From contig NZ_MSCI01000001.1 of assembly GCF_002954585.1 (NCBI RefSeq), positions 1,612,001 through 1,676,000 on the forward strand: a stretch of 64,000 nucleotides of DNA, written 5' to 3'. Position 1 is the stretch's first letter; each line of letters starts with the position of its first letter. The DNA comes from Vibrio chagasii. GTDB lineage: Bacteria; Pseudomonadota; Gammaproteobacteria; Enterobacterales; Vibrionaceae. The notes below the pieces were generated by a model. It was not told the DNA's origin and did not search any database. It saw only the letters and a list, made by a program, of their open reading frames with translations. The position numbers and the translations under genes were made by a program. Of the stretch, positions 36,077-44,701 are shown piece by piece.

Positions 36077-36955
36077 TTAGGACATCGACAGGGCAAAAGA
36101 CAGTAATATCGGCAGCGTTACCACACTTAAGAAGTTACCGAACAACACCATAGAGGCGACTTTAGATGGCTCTACGTTGAACCTTTCTGCGAACAGGTAA
36201 TTCATCACAGCAGGTGGCAGCATGGTGAACAACACCATCATCTGCAAGTGTAGAGTAGGTAGAGGAATGAAGTAGTAGATGATCGTAAATGCGATCGCTC
36301 CAGTGAACAGAGATTGCGCGGTACATAACAAGCCGACTTTCAGACCGCTCAGCCTCAAGTTGACCATTTGTGATCCCAGTGACAAAAGCATGACAGGAAC
36401 AGCAGCTTGTCCAAGCAGCGATGTGGCTTCGTAGATAGGATTCCAGACTGCAATGCCGGACAAATTCAGTGTCATTGCTAATAAAGCAGCCAAGAATATC
36501 GGCATCTTGAAGATCTGTTTGATCGGGTTACCTTCGCTTAATAACGCCAAGCCTACACTGATATGAACACACGCCGACACCACAAACAGCAGTACCGCTG
36601 GGGCTAATGCACTTTCGCCAAAGGTATACGTGAATAGGGGGATCGCAAGGTTGCCGCTATTACGAAACATGTGTGGCGGAGCCCAAGCTTTGAAGTTGAG
36701 CTTAAAGATCTTACAGATCGGTATCATCAGCAGTGCGGGTACTAACACCGCAACCAAAGAGGCAGAAATCAGAGGCAGTTGTTCGGTGTCGAGTGGCATG
36801 GTGGTCAGCGATGCAAACACCAAAGCAGGGATACAAACATCCATGTTGATGCGATTGATTGGCTTGAAATCGGGCTTAAGCCAACGACCGACTGCAAAGC
36901 CAGCACTGGCGAGTGCAAAAACGGGAAACAGAATGCTAACGACCTGTTCGAACAT
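36077..36955 (-). CDS. AEC-family transporter
   Basis: 292 residues with ten predicted membrane helices, the auxin-efflux-carrier (AEC) layout. The N-terminal block LFPVFALASAGFAVGRWL and the PALVFASLTTMP segment (helix 2) match. Bacterial AEC proteins export or import malate, malonate or other organic acids. It stands next to the guanine deaminase 3' remnant and shares a bidirectional terminator with it. The substrate is unknown; ureide or carboxylate export is a guess from context only. Confidence 0.82.
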   Translation of the reverse strand: MFEQVVSILFPVFALASAGFAVGRWLKPDFKPINRINMDVCIPALVFASLTTMPLDTEQLPLISASLVAVLVPALLMIPICKIFKLNFKAWAPPHMFRNSGNLAIPLFTYTFGESALAPAVLLFVVSACVHISVGLALLSEGNPIKQIFKMPIFLAALLAMTLNLSGIAVWNPIYEATSLLGQAAVPVMLLSLGSQMVNLRLSGLKVGLLCTAQSLFTGAIAFTIIYYFIPLPTLHLQMMVLFTMLPPAVMNYLFAERFNVEPSKVASMVLFGNFLSVVTLPILLSFALSMS

Positions 36956-37111
36956 AGAATTCCTTTCTAAGCGTGTGTTGTTTTAAGCGGACAATAGTTT
37001 TAAACGGACAATATTTGGTCTACCACCGTCTAACGTACCAACATAACTTGGCTGCGTCATGGGTGTTGAGCACACCACTGGCAATAATTTGTATTTCTTT
37101 GAATGAAGCAC

Positions 37112-37146
37112 AAAAAAGACCAGTGGCATTAGCAACTGGTCTTTTA
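37112..37146. terminator. Bidirectional terminator near the guaD remnant
   Basis: AAAAGACCAGT and ACTGGTCTTTT arms with a ten-base loop, about 65 bases beyond the stop of the guaD 3' remnant on the minus strand. Probably the ancestral guaD terminator. Confidence 0.75.
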
Positions 37147-37210
37147 AGGCTAGGCGAATCTGGACGGGTTCTTTAACAACAAAGGTTACCCAACAACAGT
37201 GAGGTATTCG

Positions 37211-37482
37211 CTAACTCACAAGCTTTTTGTAATCTTTGAAATTGACGTCGTAGGCTTTCTCACCGTAGATGTAAGTCTCGCTGACGGTTCTGTCGTCACC
37301 CAAGCTCATCAGTAAAAATAGTTTTTCTTCAAGCTTGGTCGCTTGTTCCATTCTGAAGCGCATCAGTTGTGTTGCGTGCAGATCCAGTACTACGAAGTCG
37401 GCCTCTTTGCCTACTTCTAAGTTACCGATTTTATCTTCTAAATGCAGAGAACGTGCGCCACCTAAAGTTGCCAAAAATAAAA
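37211..37482 (-). pseudogene. Guanine deaminase 3' end, duplicated remnant
   Basis: About 270 bases encode the last 86 residues of guanine deaminase, starting at ATLGGARSLHLEDKIG. They differ from the intact gene at only two residues (L for V in KLFLLMS, A for T in GEKAYDV). Similarity stops abruptly at GCCAAAAA (37475-37482; 40231-40238 in the intact gene). There is no start codon of its own. It sits beside the probable original terminator, so this is likely the ancestral 3' end, cut off when the DNA at 37483-39967 arrived. Confidence 0.85.
37212..37482. repeat. Left direct repeat (guaD 3' end)
   Basis: Copy 1 of a direct repeat of about 271 bases; copy 2 is at 39968-40238. The offset is 2756 bases. 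The two copies have a few base differences, mostly silent. Confidence 0.85.
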
Positions 37483-37503
37483 TTTGGTATTGTCAGGTTT
37501 TGT

Positions 37504-37896
37504 TTATATCAACATGTGACTCATCAATTTTTTAGTCTTCTCTGGGTCTGAGCATGTGATAGATAAAATCAAATGGTTTTCATCCTGTTCGACAATATTC
37601 AGACTTCTAATGTCAATATTATTCTCTGATAATTTCCTTGCTAACTTTGCCAACGCTCCAAGCTCATCATCGATTTTTACCATTATTATCTCAGTGTTGA
37701 AAATAATATTGAATCCCGCTTTAATCAATATTTCATACGTGTACTTGTTATTGTCTGAACTTATCTTTATTAATGCGGTGTTATTTATTTTGTCAGCATC
37801 TATATTTTTTATTTTTATTTTATTTTTCGATAAAATTTCCGTTATGTCTGTGATCAATCCGATATAGTCTTCAGATATTAATATTATCTTTTCCAT
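37504..37896 (-). CDS. Tandem ACT-domain protein
   Basis: 130 residues made of two ACT domains: residues 1-62 (IILISEDYIGLITDITEILSK) and 68-130 (IIMVKIDDELGALAKLARKL, then IDIRSLNIVE). ACT domains bind amino acids and act as allosteric sensors. It follows the histidine-decarboxylase-like gene by 10 bases on the same strand, so it is probably cotranslated and may sense histidine or a related amino acid for that enzyme. It is Lys/Ile/Asn-rich and AT-rich, unlike the guaD sequence around it, which suggests acquisition. No DNA-binding part is present. Confidence 0.75.
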   Translation of the reverse strand: MEKIILISEDYIGLITDITEILSKNKIKIKNIDADKINNTALIKISSDNNKYTYEILIKAGFNIIFNTEIIMVKIDDELGALAKLARKLSENNIDIRSLNIVEQDENHLILSITCSDPEKTKKLMSHMLI

Positions 37897-37906
37897 TTAA
37901 ATATCC

Positions 37907-39028
37907 TCATAGGTCATTCATGTCTAGTTTTAATGCAGAAGTAAACGCATCAATATCTGAAAATTTCATATGTGGCATACAAATAATATGTGTCATACCA
38001 TTTGCTGTTGCTAATTGATATTTTTGCTTTATTCCCTCTGGCACAGCTGGTAAAACAACAGTTATCGCATTTGGGTTTCGCCAAGCTTTTATACCTATAT
38101 TTTGTAATTGAATTTCCGTGTATTTTGCAATTTCTAGGCTGTGTAGTACACGTTTAGCCAGGCCTTCTAACCCTAAACTGTTAATGGCATACCACAGTAC
38201 CATCGGTGTAAAGCCATTACGTGAGCCTGTAATAGTAGTATCTAAACAGCCAATGTAAGCAATAGAGCGTGCAATACGATCAACATTTGATTTACGGGCT
38301 ACAACAACCCCACAAGGAATTGGAGAACCAATAAATTTGTGTCCACTCAGTGAAACACTGTCGGCACCGTCTTCAAAATCAAACGACGGTCTGGGTGTTA
38401 AAAAAGGATTTATAGCTCCGCATAATGCGGCATCACTGTGGATATAACTTTTTGAAATAGAAAACTCGTCTAAAATAGTACGAATTTTTTTTATGTCATC
38501 TTTGGCTTCTGTCATAGTGGTGCCACTATTCGCAAAAATAATAGCAGGCACATCCCTATTGACTTTTAGCGTTTCTCGCAAGTCATCATAGTCAATTACA
38601 CCCTTATCGTCACATCGGATCATTATATGACGCATATTGAGCAAGTGTAAATTTTTGGCGACAGAATAATGAGTTTCTTTGGAAAAATAACAAATACCAT
38701 TAGGGTAGAGTTCACGAGCTAAATATAAAGCATATAGATTAGCTTCAGTACTGCCATTTGTGACATACCCCCACCAATCTTTTTCAGGTGCTCGTAATAG
38801 TTTTGCAAAAAATTCTATTACTTCACATTCAAACTCTCTACTATCAACTTGCCAAGTAGATTTAGCAAAAGGATCCCCAAGGTTATTTAAAGGAAAGTTG
38901 ATTAATTCTTTTAGTTGTTGATAGTTAAAGTCTGTTGAAATTGGATAACCCATAAAGCTTGTTGCTTTTTTATGAATATCCTTTATGAAAATTTTTAATT
39001 TCTCTTGTTGATGAGCATTTAAAGACAT
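37907..39028 (-). CDS. PLP-dependent histidine decarboxylase-like enzyme
   Basis: 373 residues, the size of bacterial group II histidine decarboxylases. Family features seen are WGYVTNGSTEANLYALYLAR near residue 85, THYSVAKNLHLL near 119, HSDAALCGAINPF (near 197) with the PLP-ring aspartate, and the Schiff-base lysine in SLSGHKFIGSPIPCG (near 233). ITGSRNGFTPMVLW and KAWRNPNAITVV match the Morganella/Photobacterium enzymes as I recall them. It would make histamine. No histidine/histamine antiporter lies beside it, unusual for acid-resistance hdc loci. It is AT-rich, with a weak ribosome site. Confidence 0.8.
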   Translation of the reverse strand: MSLNAHQQEKLKIFIKDIHKKATSFMGYPISTDFNYQQLKELINFPLNNLGDPFAKSTWQVDSREFECEVIEFFAKLLRAPEKDWWGYVTNGSTEANLYALYLARELYPNGICYFSKETHYSVAKNLHLLNMRHIMIRCDDKGVIDYDDLRETLKVNRDVPAIIFANSGTTMTEAKDDIKKIRTILDEFSISKSYIHSDAALCGAINPFLTPRPSFDFEDGADSVSLSGHKFIGSPIPCGVVVARKSNVDRIARSIAYIGCLDTTITGSRNGFTPMVLWYAINSLGLEGLAKRVLHSLEIAKYTEIQLQNIGIKAWRNPNAITVVLPAVPEGIKQKYQLATANGMTHIICMPHMKFSDIDAFTSALKLDMNDL

Positions 39029-39296
39029 AGTCTACCCTTTTAAATCGTCCTAGCCAGTATTAAATATAAATTACACTTTTCTGGTTTTCTCTCGGGGTAT
39101 GGTTATCAGCCTTTCTAATTAAACTTTTATAGAAATTTGGAAAAGGCAATTCTTATAATAATATTTTTCACACTTATAATTAATAGATATTTAAATTGCT
39201 AATTAAATGTCGATGATTAAGCTATGGTTTGGTTTTTTACCAAAGATTACAGTGTTGTTCTATTAATTAGTCCACTTTTAATTTATCTAAATATAA
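39029..39296. other. AT-rich intergenic, 268 bases
   Basis: Presumed promoter region of the decarboxylase gene, within the inserted cassette. No clear motif. Confidence 0.4.
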
Positions 39297-39653
39297 CTAC
39301 TGGCTGAAGGTGATAGATATAAATTTACCAGCAGTAATTACGGAGTTGTCATATTTGTCACAATAAGCATGGGCTTTTATTTTTGCTTTTGAATAGTCAT
39401 TTATTGTGGACAGTAAATTTATGTAATCTACTTTATTTGGGTGACTTGATTCAATTTTAAGTACTTCTATTTCATTACATCCTTGTAAGTTCCAGCTATC
39501 TTCTGATTTAATAAACCAGCTGCCGTCAACGCCAACAGTAATAGTTGATATCTTTTTTTCATCTGTGGTGATGATTTCATCTAGCGGGCCTGCGCATGCC
39601 GATGAAGCAAACAACATTAGGGAAATTCCAGTTTTTATTTCTTTGAGTTTCAT
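39297..39653 (-). CDS. Small exported protein of unknown function
   Basis: 118 residues with a signal peptide (1-21, ending SSACA). The mature chain has two cysteines (in LQGCNEIEVL and HAYCDKYD) that may pair. No family recognised. It is in the AT-rich segment between the two guaD copies and in the same direction as the decarboxylase and guaD, so it belongs to the same acquisition. Confidence 0.55.
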   Translation of the reverse strand: MKLKEIKTGISLMLFASSACAGPLDEIITTDEKKISTITVGVDGSWFIKSEDSWNLQGCNEIEVLKIESSHPNKVDYINLLSTINDYSKAKIKAHAYCDKYDNSVITAGKFISITFSQ

Positions 39654-39967
39654 AACTAGTTACCTTTTTGGGCCCAATATAGTATAAAAAAAGATAATAA
39701 AAAGTTTTTTTTGTTTTTATTATCTTAAAATAGATCTCACTTGCATATTTTATATTTTTGGGTGATTTAATTGTTTATAATTTTATTTGTCATTATTTGA
39801 TGGGGGGGAGTAGGGATTTTTCGATGCTATATCTTTGTTCGTGACTTGATGAAGTTTTGATGTGCAACTAAAGGAAGTTCGCTTCAACTAGATATATCGC
39901 CTATTTTTCGATGGCACGAGAGCGTGCCATCGTTAAGTTAAGCCGCTGTGTGATTATTTCTCTCAAC
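39654..39967. other. Intergenic, 314 bases, with hairpin
   Basis: Mostly AT-rich, with a G run near 39800. A perfect CGATGGCACG/CGTGCCATCG hairpin (loop AGAG) lies at 39909-39932, about 35 bases past the guaD stop; it probably terminates guaD at its new junction. Confidence 0.55.
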
Positions 39968-40238
39968 TTAACTCACAAGCTTTTTGTAATCTTTGAAATT
40001 CACATCGTAGGTTTTCTCACCGTAGATGTAAGTTTCGCTGACTGTTCTGTCGTCACCCAAGCTCATCAGTACAAATAGTTTTTCTTCAAGCTTGGTCGCT
40101 TGTTCCATTCTGAAGCGCATCAGTTGTGTCGCATGTAGATCCAGTACCACGAAGTCGGCTTCTTTGCCTACTTCTAAGTTACCGATTTTATCTTCTAAAT
40201 GCAGAGAACGTGCGCCACCTAAAGTTGCCAAAAACAGC
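39968..40238. repeat. Right direct repeat (guaD 3' end)
   Basis: Copy 2 of the duplicated guaD 3' segment, in frame within the intact gene. See copy 1 at 37212-37482. Confidence 0.85.
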
Positions 40239-41302
40239 GATTTGGCAGGGTGAAGTTTCTCTTGTTGAAGCTGCATGATTTTGTACGCCTCGCTCATGGT
40301 TTGCAGAATCGAGAAGCTGGTACCAGCGCCAACGTCTGTCCCCATTCCAACACGAATACCGTGCTCTTCCATTTTTGGCAGCTTGAATAATCCAGAGCCT
40401 AAAAACAGGTTGGAAGTAGGGCAGAAGGCGATTGCAGAATCGGTATCCGCGAGGCGTTTGCATTCGCAGTCTGATAGGTGAATACCGTGTGCGAATACCG
40501 AACGCTTATGCAGTAAGCCATAGTGGTCATACACATCTAAATAGCTGTCGCGTTCTGGGAACAATTCTAGAACCCAGTCGATCTCTTTCTTGTTTTCAGA
40601 AAGGTGGGTGTGCATGTACACATCTGGATACTCTTCTAACAATTTCCCTACAGTTTCCAGTTGCTCCGGGGTACTGGTTGGCGCAAAGCGCGGTGTCACT
40701 GCATACAACAAGCGGCCACGGTTATGCCATTTCTCGATGAGTTCTTTTGAATCTTCATAGCCAGACTCAGGAGTGTCGGTGAGGTAATCGGGCGCATTGC
40801 GATCCATTAAAACCTTACCCGCGATCATACGTAGGTTACGTTTCTCAGCTTCTTCAAAGAAAACGTTAACCGACTCTTTGTGCACGGTGCCGAACACGAG
40901 TGCTGTCGTGGTGCCGTTGCTCGCCAGTTCGTCTAGAAATAGCTTCGCCACTTTGTGCGCGTAGACTGGGTTTTTGAAACGTTTTTCTTCTGGGAAGGTG
41001 TAATTCTCTAACCAATCAAGTAGCTGCTCACCGTAAGATGCGATCATCCCCGTTTGAGGGTAGTGGATGTGCGTATCAATAAAACCAGAGGTGATCAGTT
41101 TGTCTTTGTATTCTTTTACTTCGAGTGTTTTAGGCTGACGTGCCAATACGTCATCGGCATGACCCAAATCGACGATGTGGCCATTCTCAACCACTAAAAC
41201 ACCGTCTTCAAAATAGTCGTAAGACTCATCGATACCGACGTCTTTTGGGTCGGCTACGCTGTGTAAAATACTGGCGCGATAAGCTTTGCGTTGCGTTGTC
41301 AT
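39968..41302 (-). CDS. guaD: Guanine deaminase
   Basis: 444 residues of the amidohydrolase superfamily. Metal ligands are in GFIDTHIHYPQTG (near residue 73-85), the histidine segment MHTHLSENKKEID lies near 231, FAHGIHLSD near 271, and GMGTDVGAG near 318. It deaminates guanine to xanthine, the substrate of XdhAB. AAAGGAAG precedes the ATG. It is 59 bases downstream of xdhC and forms the end of an xdhA-xdhB-xdhC-guaD operon. Its last 86 codons have a near-identical second copy 2.7 kb away. Confidence 0.94.
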   Translation of the reverse strand: MTTQRKAYRASILHSVADPKDVGIDESYDYFEDGVLVVENGHIVDLGHADDVLARQPKTLEVKEYKDKLITSGFIDTHIHYPQTGMIASYGEQLLDWLENYTFPEEKRFKNPVYAHKVAKLFLDELASNGTTTALVFGTVHKESVNVFFEEAEKRNLRMIAGKVLMDRNAPDYLTDTPESGYEDSKELIEKWHNRGRLLYAVTPRFAPTSTPEQLETVGKLLEEYPDVYMHTHLSENKKEIDWVLELFPERDSYLDVYDHYGLLHKRSVFAHGIHLSDCECKRLADTDSAIAFCPTSNLFLGSGLFKLPKMEEHGIRVGMGTDVGAGTSFSILQTMSEAYKIMQLQQEKLHPAKSLFLATLGGARSLHLEDKIGNLEVGKEADFVVLDLHATQLMRFRMEQATKLEEKLFVLMSLGDDRTVSETYIYGEKTYDVNFKDYKKLVS

Positions 41303-41361
41303 GTTTACTTCCTTTTAATGACTTCAGTAACGTTATGGCTACCGAAGCTTTGCGACTTGTA

Positions 41362-42243
41362 TTAGGCGATCTTCTCTTCCAAAGGAGGTTCGCCTACATC
41401 GCTTGATTGACTGTGTTGATCGGTCAAATCCTGATTTTGATATTGTTTGGTTGGGCGCTTTTGTTCAAGCGCTTGGCCCTGATAGTGTGCGATCAGTTCA
41501 CCCGCGACCGATACCGCGATTTCAGCTGGATGTTTGCCATTCACAGCGCTAATGCCAATCGGGCAAATCATAGTTTCAATTTGTTCTTGGCTGTAACCAC
41601 GTTGTTCTAAGCGGAAGTCAAACTTCTTACGCTTAGTCAGCGAGCCGATCATGCCGAAGTAACGGCTGTCTTCACGGTCGATAATGGCTTTCGTTAAATC
41701 GAAATCAAGCTGGTGGTTGTGGGTCATTACTAGGTAGTAGCTATTCGGTGGCATGTGTTTAACTTCGCCAACCGGATCGTCTGTGACTAGCTTTTTGACA
41801 CCGTGAGGAAGCGTGTCCGGGAACATTTCTTCACGTTCATCAATCCAGGTCACACGGAAGGGTAGGGTCGCGACAATGTGCAGCAGCGCCTTGGCAACAT
41901 GGCCAGCGCCGAACAGCACGAGATGGTTCTGTTGAGTACCAATCGGCTCAAAGCTTAGCGTTGCCATTCCGCCACAACACTGGCCCAAACGAGCGCCTAG
42001 GTTAAAACGTTCCACTTTGAGCGACTTTTCACTGGCAATCAGCATTTCACGTGCCATTTTAGTGGCCACATGTTCCAGGTGACCACCACCAATCGTAGCG
42101 ATGATTCGGTCACGAGTGACAAGCATCTTGGTACCCGCATCACGTGGCACTGAGCCTCTGTCTTCAAGCACTGTCACCATGACACATGGTTCGTAGTTCT
42201 CTTCCAGTTTTGCCAGTGCGTGAATCCAATTATCCTTAAACAT
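41362..42243 (-). CDS. xdhC: Xanthine dehydrogenase accessory protein
   Basis: 293 residues from ATG 42243, preceded by a strong GGAGGA; the frame opens at 42333 inside xdhB and that start is rejected. XdhC loads sulfurated molybdenum cofactor onto XdhB. Features seen are VLEDRGSVPRDAGTKMLV near residue 23, GGGHLEHVA, CCGGMATLSFEP (two adjacent cysteines, near 90) and the Rossmann-type LVLFGAGHVAKAL near 108. The C-terminal tail is Gln/Glu-rich and poorly conserved. Confidence 0.92.
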   Translation of the reverse strand: MFKDNWIHALAKLEENYEPCVMVTVLEDRGSVPRDAGTKMLVTRDRIIATIGGGHLEHVATKMAREMLIASEKSLKVERFNLGARLGQCCGGMATLSFEPIGTQQNHLVLFGAGHVAKALLHIVATLPFRVTWIDEREEMFPDTLPHGVKKLVTDDPVGEVKHMPPNSYYLVMTHNHQLDFDLTKAIIDREDSRYFGMIGSLTKRKKFDFRLEQRGYSQEQIETMICPIGISAVNGKHPAEIAVSVAGELIAHYQGQALEQKRPTKQYQNQDLTDQHSQSSDVGEPPLEEKIA

Positions 42244-42310
42244 ATGTCCTCCTAAATCCCTTCTATGCTTCCTAAGCTGTTTATTACGCCCTAAGCCATA
42301 TCTGTCAGCT

Positions 42311-44701
42311 CTAAGCCGTTTCTGATTGAGCATCGACCGAAGTCGGGGCTGTTTCAGAGACTTCCTGAATCGCCATCAGAATGCGCTCTGGCGTTGCTGG
42401 TGTGTTCAGCTTTGGAATCGCGCCATCAACGGCTACGTAGCTAATCGCATCTTTCAATGCACTCCATACCGACATACCCAACATGAAAGGTGGCTCACCC
42501 ACGGCTTTCGAGTTGAATACTGTGTCTTCTGGGTTGCTACGGTTTTCCAAAAGGTGCGTTCTGAAATCAATTGGCATATCAGCAATCGCAGGGATTTTGT
42601 AGCTTGCTGGGCCATTGGTCATTAAGCGACCTTGTTGGTTCCATACCAACTCTTCTGTCGTCAACCAGCCGACACCTTGCACAAAGCCGCCTTCGACTTG
42701 GCCGATGTCAATCGCCGGGTTAAGTGAAGCGCCCACGTCATGCAGAATATCTACACGCAGAATCTTGTTTTCGCCGGTTAGGGTGTCGATGATGACTTCT
42801 GAACAAGATGCGCCATAGGCGTAGTAGTAGAACGGACGACCGCGCGCCTTCTCGTGATCGTAATAGATCTTCGGAGTGCGGTAGAAGCCAGTGCTCGATA
42901 GTGAGATTTGGTTAAACCAAGCCAGTTCAACAAACGCGTTGAAGGTCATGATCTCATCTCGGATCTGCACCATGCCGTTCTTAAATACCACCTCTTCTGG
43001 AGACACTTTGAAGTGTGCAGAAGCGAAGTCGATCAGGCGCTGCTTAATGGTTATTGCTGCGTTTTGCGCGGCCTTACCGTTGAGGTCGGCGCCCGATGAG
43101 GCTGCGGTTGGTGATGTGTTCGGAACTTTGTCTGTGTTTGTAGCGGTGATCTGTATACGTTCGACATCGACTTGAAACTCCTGTGCAACGATTTGTGCCA
43201 CTTTGATGTTCAAGCCTTGCCCCATTTCCGTACCACCGTGATTCAAATGAATACTGCCATCGGTGTAGATATGGATAAGCGCACCTGCTTGGTTCAAGAA
43301 AGTCGCAGTAAACGAGATGCCGAATTTCACAGGTGTGATAGCAAGACCTTTCTTCAAGATAGGGCTCTGCTTGTTGAACTCAGCAATTTCTTTACGACGT
43401 GCGTGATAGTCACTGCTGCGTTCAAGCTGTTCGGTTATCTCAGGTAAAAAGTTGTCTTCAACGGTTTGGTAGTAATGGGTTACATTACGGCCTTCTTCGC
43501 CGTAGTAGTTCGCCTTACGTACTTCCAAAGGATCTTTTTTCAGGTAACGCGCAATCTCATCCATGATGTGTTCGATAGTCATCATGCCTTGCGGGCCACC
43601 AAAGCCACGATACGCAGTGTTCGATGCTGTGTTGGTTTTGCATCGATGACCAACCACAGTTGCATCGCCTAGGTAGTAAGCGTTATCTGAGTGGAACATT
43701 GCACGGTCGACGATAGAGCTTGATAAGTCTGGTGAGTAACCACAGTTACCTGCAACCGTAATGTCTGCACCTTGAATCACACCATTGTCGTCGAAGCCGA
43801 CGGTGTATTGGTTGTAAAACGGGTGTCGTTTACCGGTTTGTTGCATGTCTTCGTTACGTAGCAGGCGCATTTTGGTCGGTCGGCCTGTAAGGTGGGCAAT
43901 CACCGCTGCCATACACGCAGGAGAGGCTGCTTGAGTCTCTTTACCACCGAAACCACCACCCATACGACGCATATCAATCACGACTTTGTGCATCGGTACG
44001 CCAATCACTTCCGCAACCAGTTTTTGAACTTCGGTCGGGTTCTGTGTTGAGGTGTAGACGATCATGCCACCATCTTCGGTTGGCATTACGCTACTGATTT
44101 GAGTTTCTAGGTAGAAGTGCTCTTGGCCACCGATCTCTAGGTCACCAGAGATCACGTGTTTCGCTTTTGCCAATGCTGCTTTTGAGTCACCACGCTGTTG
44201 AGTGTGGCTCTCTGTCACGAAGTGCTCTTTTGCTAGCGCTTCTTTAACATCAAGGATGGCAGGCAGCTCTTCGTATTCAATAATGGCTGCATGTGCCGCT
44301 TTTCGTGCCGTTTCTAGATCGTTTGCTGCTACGGCAATCACGGGTTGACCGTAATATTCTACTTTGCCGTCAGCAAGCAGTGGGTCACCCGGTAGGATTG
44401 CACCGATATCCAGCTCACCCGGTACGTCTTTGGCTTGGATAGCAATTGCCACATCTTCAAATTCGTAACACGGTGATACGTCGATTTTAGTGATCTTCGC
44501 GTGTGCTTGTGTGCTCAGGCGTGCGTACACGTGCAGTTGATTTGGGAACTCTAGGCGGTCATCAATGTATACCGCTTCGCCCGTTACTTGTTTGGCAGCA
44601 CTGTCGTGTTTAACGCTTTTACCCACGCCAGTTTTTAGGTCTTGTTTTGCAATGGCAACCATCTCTTCGTGGGTCATCGCATGCTTGTTTGAATTAGACA
44701 T
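42311..44701 (-). CDS. xdhB: Xanthine dehydrogenase, molybdopterin subunit
   Basis: 796 residues. The molybdopterin-binding large subunit oxidises hypoxanthine/xanthine to urate. Recognisable segments are VYIDDRLEFPNQLH near residue 45, GGGFGGKETQA near 247, NTAYRGFGGPQG near 352, and near the C-terminus the proton-relay glutamate in SKAVGEPPFMLG. It overlaps the xdhA stop by 8 bases, so the subunits are translationally coupled. The purine-contact RGFGG arginine is present. Confidence 0.95.
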   Translation of the reverse strand: MSNSNKHAMTHEEMVAIAKQDLKTGVGKSVKHDSAAKQVTGEAVYIDDRLEFPNQLHVYARLSTQAHAKITKIDVSPCYEFEDVAIAIQAKDVPGELDIGAILPGDPLLADGKVEYYGQPVIAVAANDLETARKAAHAAIIEYEELPAILDVKEALAKEHFVTESHTQQRGDSKAALAKAKHVISGDLEIGGQEHFYLETQISSVMPTEDGGMIVYTSTQNPTEVQKLVAEVIGVPMHKVVIDMRRMGGGFGGKETQAASPACMAAVIAHLTGRPTKMRLLRNEDMQQTGKRHPFYNQYTVGFDDNGVIQGADITVAGNCGYSPDLSSSIVDRAMFHSDNAYYLGDATVVGHRCKTNTASNTAYRGFGGPQGMMTIEHIMDEIARYLKKDPLEVRKANYYGEEGRNVTHYYQTVEDNFLPEITEQLERSSDYHARRKEIAEFNKQSPILKKGLAITPVKFGISFTATFLNQAGALIHIYTDGSIHLNHGGTEMGQGLNIKVAQIVAQEFQVDVERIQITATNTDKVPNTSPTAASSGADLNGKAAQNAAITIKQRLIDFASAHFKVSPEEVVFKNGMVQIRDEIMTFNAFVELAWFNQISLSSTGFYRTPKIYYDHEKARGRPFYYYAYGASCSEVIIDTLTGENKILRVDILHDVGASLNPAIDIGQVEGGFVQGVGWLTTEELVWNQQGRLMTNGPASYKIPAIADMPIDFRTHLLENRSNPEDTVFNSKAVGEPPFMLGMSVWSALKDAISYVAVDGAIPKLNTPATPERILMAIQEVSETAPTSVDAQSETA

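Noticed and set aside
37211..37474. Short frame as an independent gene
   Set aside because: It is the 3' end of guaD without a start; the ATG-like start is only the first start-like codon inside the copied segment.
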